This document shows, piece by piece, positions 1-5,106 of a stretch of DNA of 8,213 nt. A program made the position numbers and the translations under genes. Origin of the DNA: an uncultured Oscillospiraceae bacterium (GTDB lineage: Bacteria > Bacillota > Clostridia > Oscillospirales > Acutalibacteraceae); contig USCI01000096.1 of the NCBI GenBank assembly GCA_900553255.1, positions 1 through 8,213 of the forward strand, read 5' to 3'. Position 1 is the stretch's first letter; every line of letters starts with the position of its first letter. The notes under the pieces were generated by a model. It was not told the DNA's origin and ran no database searches. It saw nothing but the letters and a program-made list of their open reading frames with translations.

Positions 1-72
1 GACGCCATATTTTTCTGCGTACTTCATCAGGGATTGCCGATACGCCATGTCCTGTGTTATACTCCTGCTCAT
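1..72 (-). CDS. Transposase, N-terminal 24 residues only (cut by window edge)
   Basis: On the minus strand an ATG at 72-70 opens a frame that runs without a stop to the window edge. The peptide includes QDMAYRQSLMKYAEKYGV, which I recognise as the N-terminus of a transposase type common in gut Clostridia (IS3-like, with a helix-turn-helix followed by a DDE integrase core); that recognition is from memory, not a search. A Shine-Dalgarno-like AGAGGAGA (minus strand, about 90-83) precedes the start by about 11 bases. The start lies in a long inverted repeat (71-145), as often found where IS elements limit transposase translation. No catalytic residues are visible in so short a piece, so I cannot say whether the gene is intact. 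Confidence 0.6.
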   Translation of the reverse strand, partial: MSRSITQDMAYRQSLMKYAEKYGV

Positions 73-145
73 GAAGGATATGGTCTCCTCTCGTACAGTT
101 GGTGTGTGGTAACTCAACTATAACCGATGAGGCCTTATCCTTCAT
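71..145. repeat. Inverted repeat (stem-loop) over the transposase start
   Basis: ATGAAGGATA (71-80) is the exact reverse complement of TATCCTTCAT (136-145). Past one T/T mismatch the pairing continues with 82-85 against 131-134, one of those pairs being a G-T wobble, giving about 14 of 15 paired positions around a 45-base loop. The stem takes in two bases of the transposase start codon and the edge of its Shine-Dalgarno sequence. Such structures in IS elements can block translation from read-through transcripts; that role is inferred here. Confidence 0.6.
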
Positions 146-215
146 CCTTTTTCTTCCTCTGTCCAATATCTATTGTAGTCCTACACTGTAATAACAAAAG
201 GCAGATAAGCGGGTA

Positions 216-244
216 TTGCGCTGGGCGGCTGGTTATGGTATTAT
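216..244 (+). promoter_or_regulatory. Probable sigma-A promoter of murI (extended -10)
   Basis: TATTAT at 239-244 is preceded by TGG (236-238), giving an extended -10 motif TGnTATTAT. A weak -35, TTGCGC (216-221), sits 17 bases upstream. It lies between the IS end and murI, leaving a leader of about 90 bases that contains a small hairpin (287-309). The -35 matches the consensus at only three positions, so the call rests mainly on the extended -10 and the position. Confidence 0.5.
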
Positions 245-286
245 AAACAACTAAAGCAACATATTTTTATAGCAGAGGAAACCGCG

Positions 287-309
287 TTATTATGCCTTAA
301 AGGTAATAA
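287..309 (+). other. Small hairpin in the murI leader
   Basis: TTATTA (287-292) pairs with TAATAA (304-309), and CCTT (295-298) with AAGG (300-303), leaving TG bulged and only a one-base loop, so the inner pairs would partly open. It ends 14 bases before the GGAGAGG ribosome binding site of murI. There is no T-tract, so it is not a terminator; any regulatory effect is speculative. Confidence 0.25.
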
Positions 310-341
310 GGAGTTTACTCCACGGAGAGGAACGGATCCAT

Positions 342-1166
342 TTGGATAATCGGCCCATAGGGATTTTTGATTCGGGGCTCGGCGGCCTGACGGCGGTGCG
401 GCAGCTGTTGCGGCTGCTGCCGGGCGAGGATATTGTGTATTTCGGGGACACCGGCCGGGTGCCGTACGGCAACCGCAGCCGCGAAACCATTACCCGGTAC
501 GCGCGGCAGGACTGCCGGTTTTTGCTGGAGAACGATGTCAAGCTGCTGATTGCCGCCTGCGGTACGGTCAGTTCGGCGGCGGCGGATGTTCTGGAAGGCA
601 TGCCGGTGCCGGCGTTCGGTGTGGTGGAACCGGCTGCAAAGGCGGCGGTGGAAGCGACCCGCAGCGGGCGCATCGGGGTTATCGGTACGAGCGCGACGGT
701 GCGTTCCGGCGCTTTCCAGCGCTGTATTACCGATCTGAGGCGGGATGTGCAGGTGATCATGCAGGCCTGCCCGCTGTTCGTGCCGCTGGTCGAAAACGGC
801 TGGATCGACCGGGCGGATCCGGTTGCTCGCCTGATGGCGGAGCGGTATCTCCAGCCGCTGCGCGAACAGCGGATCGACACACTGATCCTCGGCTGCACCC
901 ATTTTCCGCTGCTGACGCCGATCCTGTCGGACATCCTCGGTGAGGAGGTCACGCTGATCGATTCCGGCCGCGAGGCGGCGCTGCGCTGTGCGCAGCTGCT
1001 CGGCGAGAGGGATGCGCTGAATACGGCGCAGCGGCAGGGCTGCTGCCGGTTTTACATCAGTGACCGGCAAGAGGATTTTGCCCGGATGGCGGCGATGTTC
1101 CTCGGCCATCCGGTGGAGGGCGACCTGCATATGGTCAATATCGACGCGCTGGATGCCGGGAACTGA
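342..1166 (+). CDS. murI: Glutamate racemase
   Basis: Cofactor-independent cytoplasmic racemase that converts L-glutamate to D-glutamate for peptidoglycan. The 274-residue length is normal for the family. The N-terminal GIFDSGLGGLT (residues 7-17), the FGDTGRVPYG segment (34-43) and LGCTHFPLL (183-191) are family signatures. The two catalytic cysteines are Cys73 and Cys185. The first catalytic motif reads AACGTVSSA, where most family members have Cys-Asn-Thr; the Asn is replaced by Gly74, and the usual DTAR is DTGR. The rest of the fold looks intact. The start is a TTG at 342, chosen because GGAGAGG (324-330) lies 11 bases upstream and translation from it begins exactly with the conserved N-terminus (MDNRPIGIFDSG). 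It is the first gene of a likely operon with the DUF1934 gene and argS. A general Asp/Glu racemase-superfamily enzyme is the only serious alternative. Confidence 0.93.
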   Translation: MDNRPIGIFDSGLGGLTAVRQLLRLLPGEDIVYFGDTGRVPYGNRSRETITRYARQDCRFLLENDVKLLIAACGTVSSAAADVLEGMPVPAFGVVEPAAKAAVEATRSGRIGVIGTSATVRSGAFQRCITDLRRDVQVIMQACPLFVPLVENGWIDRADPVARLMAERYLQPLREQRIDTLILGCTHFPLLTPILSDILGEEVTLIDSGREAALRCAQLLGERDALNTAQRQGCCRFYISDRQEDFARMAAMFLGHPVEGDLHMVNIDALDAGN

Positions 1167-1217
1167 GACGGCACAGCACAGTACATACCGGCAAGGGCCG
1201 GACGGGAGTGGAAGGCA

Positions 1218-1637
1218 TTGGATGTCTGGATATCGATCACCGGCATACAGCGGGTGGACGGGGAGAGCAACGTCGCGGAGCTGTCCACCGGCGGGACGCT
1301 GGAACGCGAGCAGGACGGCTACCTGCTGACCTATGACGAGAGCGAGGCAACCGGCATGGCCGGGGTACGCACCGCGCTGCATATCCGGGACGACGGGGTA
1401 ACGATGGAGCGTACCGGCGCGATGAACGCACTGCTGGTGCTGGAAACCGGCAAACGGCACATGTGCGAGTACGACACCGGCTATGGCAAGCTGATGATGG
1501 GCGTGTATACACAGGAACTGAGCAACCATCTCGCGGAAACCGGCGGGGAACTCGCGCTGCGCTATACGCTGGATTTCAACGCCGGGTTCGCCGCGGCGCA
1601 CGAGCTGCGGGTTTCGGTGCGGGAAATCCGGCAGTAG
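1218..1637 (+). CDS. DUF1934 family protein (YwiB-like beta-barrel)
   Basis: A 139-residue soluble protein with no signal peptide or membrane segment. The alternating hydrophobic/polar pattern, the opening strand VWISITGIQRVDGE (residues 3-16), a central TGxxxLxxETGKRHMCEYDTGYGKL-type region (about 66-91) and a final strand ending in VSVREI fit the DUF1934/YwiB family, which adopts a calycin-like barrel. The biochemical role of that family is not established. Position supports the assignment: in Bacillus subtilis ywiB lies directly next to argS, as here. The start is a TTG at 1218 with GGGAG (1204-1208) about 9 bases upstream; no in-frame ATG would keep the first strand. It follows murI by 51 bases and precedes argS by 59 bases, with no terminator visible between them, suggesting one transcript. 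Confidence 0.82.
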   Translation: MDVWISITGIQRVDGESNVAELSTGGTLEREQDGYLLTYDESEATGMAGVRTALHIRDDGVTMERTGAMNALLVLETGKRHMCEYDTGYGKLMMGVYTQELSNHLAETGGELALRYTLDFNAGFAAAHELRVSVREIRQ

Positions 1638-1696
1638 CTATTAGGAAATAAAGAATAAGGAAAAGCCAGGTATGGCGGGAAAGGTTTGAGACGGTT

Positions 1697-3388
1697 ATGG
1701 CAAAGGCGGTCAAAACGGCGGAAAATCAACTGCGGCAGGCGGTGCTCGATGCGCTCGGACAGGCGGTAGCGGCGGGCGAGCTGCCGGCGGAGCCGATCCC
1801 GGCGTTCGGGATTGAGGTGCCGGCCGACCGCGCGCACGGCGACCTCGCAGCAAATGTGGCGATGGTGTCGGCACGGGCGCTGCATCGGGCGCCGCGCCAG
1901 ATCGCGGAGGCGATCCTCGCGCATCTGTCGCTCGAGGGCACCTATCTCGAGCGGGCGGAGGTGGCCGGCCCCGGCTTTCTCAACTTCTTCCTGTCGCCGG
2001 CGTTTTACGCGGCGGTGGTCGGGGAGGTACTCGAGGCGGGTGACCAGTATGGCCGCTCGGACTTCGGCGGCGGCAAAAAGGTGATGGTGGAATTCGTTTC
2101 CGCGAACCCCACCGGGCCGATGCACATGGGGAACGCGCGCGGCGGTGCGCTGGGCGATTGCCTGGCATCGGTGCTGGATGCGGCGGGCTACGACGTGTGG
2201 CGGGAATTCTATGTCAACGACGCCGGAAACCAGATCGAAAAATTCGGCCTGTCGCTGGATGTGCGGTATCAGCAGCATTTCCGCGGCGAGGATGCGGTGG
2301 AGCTGCCGGAGGATGCCTATCACGGCGACGATATCCGGGAGCATGCGGCGAATTTTGCCGCCATTTACGGCGACAAATACCTCGACGCACCCGAAGCGGA
2401 GCGTCGGGCGGCGCTGGTGCAGTATGCGCTGCCGCTCAACATTGAAAAGATGCACCGCGACCTCGAAAAATACCGCATCGTTTACGACGAATGGTTCCGG
2501 GAATCGGTGCTGCACAACGACGGCGAGCTCAAGGCCACCATCGACCTGCTCACCGAAAAGGGCTTGACCTACGAAAAGGACGGCGCGCTGTGGTATAAGG
2601 CGAGCGAACACGGCGGCGAAAAGGACGAGGTGCTGGTGCGTGCCAACGGCAACCCGACCTATTTTGCGGCGGACATCGCCTATCACCGCAACAAGTTCGC
2701 GCGCGGTTTTGACATCTGCATCGACGTGTGGGGGGCGGACCATCACGGCCACGTCGCCCGCATGAAGGGCGCGATGGACGCGGTCGGCCTCGACGGCAGC
2801 CGCCTGCACGTCGTGCTGTTTCAGCTGGTGCGCCTGATGCAGGATGGCGAAGTGGTGCGCATGTCCAAGCGCTCCGGTAAGGCCATCCAGCTCGCCGACC
2901 TGCTCGACGAGGTGCCGGTGGATGCGGCGCGGTTTTTCTTCAACCTGCGCGAGGCGGGTTCCCAGATGGATTTCGACCTGGGGCTGGCGGTGGAGCAGTC
3001 CTCGTCCAACCCGGTGTATTATGTCCAGTACGCGCACGCGCGCATCTGCTCGATCTTCAAAAACCTGCAGGCGGAGGGCATAACGCCGCGCGCCTGCACG
3101 GCGCAGGAGCTCGTCCGGCTGACCGAGCCGGCGGAAAAGGAGCTCATCCGGCATATTGCCGCGTATACCGGCGAGATCATCGAGGCGGCGCGGGACTACG
3201 ACCCGGCCCGCATCACCCGGTACTGCATGGATCTCGCGGGGCTGTTTCACAAGTTTTATAATTCCTGCCGGGTCAAGGGCGAGGAGGAGCCGCTCATGCA
3301 GGCGCGCCTGGCGCTGTGCGAGGCGACCCGCACCACCCTGCGCAATGCGCTGTCGCTGCTGAAGATCACGGCGCCGGAGACGATGTAA
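1697..3388 (+). CDS. argS: Arginyl-tRNA synthetase
   Basis: Class Ia aminoacyl-tRNA synthetase that charges tRNA-Arg with arginine using ATP, in the cytoplasm. It is 563 residues long, normal for bacterial ArgRS. The N-terminal Add-1 domain (about 1-90) holds the AHGDLAANVA motif (46-55). The HIGH signature appears as SANPTGPMHMGN (135-146). The FYVNDAGNQI element (171-180) is typical of ArgRS. The KMSKS equivalent reads RMSKRSG (388-394). An all-alpha DALR anticodon-binding domain starts near YYVQYAHARI (441-450) and runs to the end. No truncation or frameshift is seen. The ATG at 1697 has GGGAAAGG (1677-1684) upstream at a somewhat long 12-base spacing. It is the last gene of the murI-DUF1934-argS cluster. 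Codon usage is strongly GC-ending, which opens long but meaningless frames on the opposite strand. Confidence 0.97.
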   Translation: MAKAVKTAENQLRQAVLDALGQAVAAGELPAEPIPAFGIEVPADRAHGDLAANVAMVSARALHRAPRQIAEAILAHLSLEGTYLERAEVAGPGFLNFFLSPAFYAAVVGEVLEAGDQYGRSDFGGGKKVMVEFVSANPTGPMHMGNARGGALGDCLASVLDAAGYDVWREFYVNDAGNQIEKFGLSLDVRYQQHFRGEDAVELPEDAYHGDDIREHAANFAAIYGDKYLDAPEAERRAALVQYALPLNIEKMHRDLEKYRIVYDEWFRESVLHNDGELKATIDLLTEKGLTYEKDGALWYKASEHGGEKDEVLVRANGNPTYFAADIAYHRNKFARGFDICIDVWGADHHGHVARMKGAMDAVGLDGSRLHVVLFQLVRLMQDGEVVRMSKRSGKAIQLADLLDEVPVDAARFFFNLREAGSQMDFDLGLAVEQSSSNPVYYVQYAHARICSIFKNLQAEGITPRACTAQELVRLTEPAEKELIRHIAAYTGEIIEAARDYDPARITRYCMDLAGLFHKFYNSCRVKGEEEPLMQARLALCEATRTTLRNALSLLKITAPETM

Positions 3389-3414
3389 AGGTGTTTTTGG
3401 CAGGCTGCAGGCCG

Positions 3415-3431
3415 CGAAACCGTGGGTTTCG
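3415..3431 (+). other. Hairpin between argS and the MetH-like gene
   Basis: CGAAACC (3415-3421) and GGTTTCG (3425-3431) form a perfect 7-bp stem with a 3-base loop in the 96-base gap after argS. It is followed by TTCGGATG rather than a T-run, so it is at best a weak terminator or a stabilising 3' hairpin. The only GTG that could extend the next gene this far (3422) is in its loop, which argues against that start. Confidence 0.35.
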
Positions 3432-3484
3432 TTCGGATGTACCTGGGGATATTGGCTGATGGAATGGAGAGGATGATCACCACC

Positions 3485-4645
3485 ATGAAACTGCCATGGA
3501 AGCTGCCGCTGGTCGTGGGCGGAAGGGCAAAACTGGCGTCCGCTGATACGCTTGCGGCGTACCGCCGTGACCCGGCGCGCCTGGCCGATGAGGTGAGGCC
3601 GTACGCCGTGGCCGGCTGCGGTATCGTGCGGGCGCCCACGGCGGGCGCCAACCGGATCCTTCTGGAAAAGGACGGGCTCGGCGGCGAGGTGCAGGCGATC
3701 AATACGGAGCTGGTGGCAGCGGTTAAGCAGGCGGCGGGCGGCAGCCTGACAGCGGGCTGTCTCGGGCCGACCGGCCTGCAGGCGGAGCCGCACGGCGATA
3801 CGCCGGTGACCGCGCTGATCGCGGTATATGCCGAGCAGGCCAAGGCGCTGCGGGACGCAGGCTGTGAGGTGCTGCTGTGTGAAGGGATGACCAGTCTCAA
3901 CGAGGCGCGCGCGGCGCTGCTGGCCGCGCGGGAAACCCGGCTGCCGGTGATTGTGATCCTGCGGGTGGACCGGCAGGGGGAAACGGCGACCGGGACGCGG
4001 CTGCTGCCGGCGGTGATTACCCTGCAGGCGCTCGGCGCCGCGGCGGTCGGGATCGAAACCGATGCGCCGGCGGAAGAAGCGGCCGAATGGATCGAGGAAG
4101 CGCTCGATTATGCAGCCGTACCGCTGGCGGCTTTTTCATCGGCCGCACCGGGGGAGACGCAGGGGGCGTATCTGGAGCGGATGCACACCCTGCTGGACGC
4201 TGGCACGGCGATTGTCGGCGGGACGGAGGTGTCTGCCGCAGCGCTGAAGGCGTTGTGCCGGCTGGCGGATGAGCATGCAATTGTGGCGGCGCCGGAAATC
4301 GATACCGACGCGGCGGCGGGGGAACACGAGGCGTTTTTCCTGGGGGAGGATCTCTCCTGCAGTGAGCCGCTTGTTTGTGACAGCAGCCTCGAGGATGCGC
4401 TGATCGAGGCGGAGGAGGAATACAATGCGGTGCGGGTGGAACTTGCGGTGCCGGAGGATATCCCCCGGCTGCTCGAGGCGTCGCAGGTGTGCCGGCTGCC
4501 GATTGTGATCACCACCGACCGGGCGATGCTGCTCGATGAGGCGCTGCTGCGGTATCCGGGCCGGCTGCTGGTGGATTCGCTCGGCGGCATCGAGCGTACG
4601 CTGATCGATGACATCGCCGCCCAGTACGGCGCTGTGGTGTTTTGA
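3485..4645 (+). CDS. Homocysteine S-methyltransferase-like protein lacking the zinc ligands, with partial pterin-domain-like tail
   Basis: A 386-residue cytoplasmic protein resembling the N-terminal homocysteine-binding module of MetH. Family features are RAPTAGAN (49-56; usually NTxTFGAN), TAGCLGPTG (89-97; usually AGSIGPTG), the Y..Q...L.DAGCEVLLCEGMTSLNEA stretch (115-141) and LGAAAVGIET (183-192). In active enzymes zinc is held by one Cys in a GxNC motif and two in GGCCGT. Here these read GIET (189-192) and GGTEVS (245-250), so all three cysteines are absent, and the opening DGAMGT is VGGRAK. Residues ~318-386 resemble the start of the MetH methyltetrahydrofolate-binding barrel (LPIVITTD..., RYPGRLLVDSLGG) but stop after about two strands. 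I start at ATG 3485, 12 bases after GGAGAGG (3466-3472); in-frame alternatives are 3422 (GTG), 3437, 3464 and 3473. The activity is unknown: it may be a divergent enzyme, a binding protein or a decaying MetH. The stop codon lies inside the adjacent foldback element. Confidence 0.75.
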   Translation: MKLPWKLPLVVGGRAKLASADTLAAYRRDPARLADEVRPYAVAGCGIVRAPTAGANRILLEKDGLGGEVQAINTELVAAVKQAAGGSLTAGCLGPTGLQAEPHGDTPVTALIAVYAEQAKALRDAGCEVLLCEGMTSLNEARAALLAARETRLPVIVILRVDRQGETATGTRLLPAVITLQALGAAAVGIETDAPAEEAAEWIEEALDYAAVPLAAFSSAAPGETQGAYLERMHTLLDAGTAIVGGTEVSAAALKALCRLADEHAIVAAPEIDTDAAAGEHEAFFLGEDLSCSEPLVCDSSLEDALIEAEEEYNAVRVELAVPEDIPRLLEASQVCRLPIVITTDRAMLLDEALLRYPGRLLVDSLGGIERTLIDDIAAQYGAVVF

Positions 4646-4854
4646 CGGCTGCCGGGGCGCCGTACCGGGCATCTTTTTAGGGGCCTTTTTGAAAAAAGGC
4701 CCCTAAGACCCCGAAAAACTTTAAGATGCGCGGAGCCTGCCGCCCTCGGGCGGCGGACACCGCGCATTTTCAAAGTTCTTTGAGATTTTTAAGAGCTTTC
4801 TTTCAAGAAAGCTCTTAAACGGGGTTCGGGGCAGCGCCCCGGCAGCCGTCAAAA
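4640..4854. repeat. 215-bp foldback / MITE-like element with 21-bp terminal inverted repeats
   Basis: Bases 4640-4660 (TTTTGACGGCTGCC...GCGC) are the exact reverse complement of 4834-4854. Inside are nested inverted repeats: a 14-bp perfect stem 4677-4690/4693-4706 (TTAGGGGCCTTTTT); ACCCCG (4708-4713) with CGGGGT (4820-4825); an imperfect stem AAAACTTTAAGATGCGCGG (4715-4733) with 4760-4780, capped by GCCGCCC/GGGCGGC (4739-4745/4748-4754); and a 15-bp perfect stem 4788-4802/4805-4819. The whole would fold as a multi-armed cruciform or RNA. No ORF of its own is convincing and no clear target-site duplication is visible. Similar hairpin-rich GC/T-A repeats are scattered in gut clostridial genomes (from memory). 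None of the hairpins is followed by a T-run, so it is not a classical terminator, though it could act as a 3' stabiliser. Confidence 0.75.
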
Positions 4855-4859
4855 AGCCG

Positions 4860-4888
4860 TTGATTTTTCGGTAAAGATCGTGTATACT
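4860..4888 (+). promoter_or_regulatory. Sigma-A promoter for SRP RNA and dnaX
   Basis: TTGATT (4860-4865) and TATACT (4883-4888) are separated by exactly 17 bases, a near-consensus vegetative promoter. Transcription would start near 4894-4896, some 15 bases before the SRP RNA stem. It is the best promoter in the window, fitting an abundant stable RNA. The foldback element ends only 5 bases upstream of the -35. Confidence 0.8.
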
Positions 4889-4910
4889 AAAAGACACGCC
4901 GTATGTTTTG

Positions 4911-5029
4911 GGGCATACGGGCGGGCTGGTCCTGTGCGACGGTGCGCCGTGAACCATGTCAGGCGGGGAACCGAGCAGCATTAAGCGGTTGCCCCGTGCG
5001 CCGCAGGTAACCTGTCCGTCCGTATGCCC
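4911..5029 (+). ncRNA. ffs: Signal recognition particle RNA, small bacterial type (4.5S-like)
   Basis: The SRP54/Ffh-binding domain is plain: GTCAGG (4958-4963), a CGG/CCG stem closing a GGAA tetraloop (4967-4970) and AGCAGC (4974-4979), followed by ATTAAG. AACC (4952-4955) pairs with GGTT (4987-4990), CCTG (4931-4934) with CAGG (5004-5007), and GGGCATACGG (4911-4920) is exactly complementary to CCGTATGCCC (5020-5029), closing a long rod. The ends are set from that helix and could differ by several bases. There is no Alu domain, so it is of the small type. The RNA scaffolds Ffh and FtsY for co-translational targeting of membrane proteins. Gene order supports the call: Bacillus subtilis scr also precedes dnaX. 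No T-tract terminator follows; the RNA may be processed from a transcript that continues into dnaX. Confidence 0.92.
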
Positions 5030-5106
5030 GAGAGCACGCGGCGTTTGCGCTCGAATGCGCCGGAGTCCGGCGGCCAAGGCCGTCCGCGGGAGGGAAGGAA
5101 AGGCTT

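Larger units (their letters stand above)
1..185 (-). mobile_element. End of an insertion sequence (IS3-like), remainder outside the window
   Basis: The first ~185 bases are visibly more AT-rich than the rest and contain the start of a leftward transposase gene (1-72). I place the outer end near 185. Read on the minus strand, the sequence there starts TGTAGGACTACAATAG and continues to a TTGGACAG stretch (160-167), which resembles the TG...TTGGAC ends of IS3/IS150-type elements. The other end and any target duplication lie outside the window, so the boundary is an inference. A short imperfect palindrome (TGTAG-TC-CTACA, 174-185) sits at the proposed tip. Confidence 0.5.

Noticed and set aside
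1562..3793. 743-codon open frame on the minus strand across argS
   Set aside because: It lies antisense to an unmistakable argS; the protein is Arg/His/Leu-rich without motifs and is explained by GC-ending codons in argS leaving no stops on the other strand.
4671..4850. Foldback hairpins as a CRISPR array or intrinsic terminator
   Set aside because: The repeats are inverted, not regularly spaced direct repeats, and none of the stems is followed by a T-tract on either strand.
5029..5081. Small hairpins between SRP RNA and dnaX as a terminator
   Set aside because: The stems (5029-5035/5047-5053, 5060-5063/5067-5070) are short or mismatched and no T-run follows.
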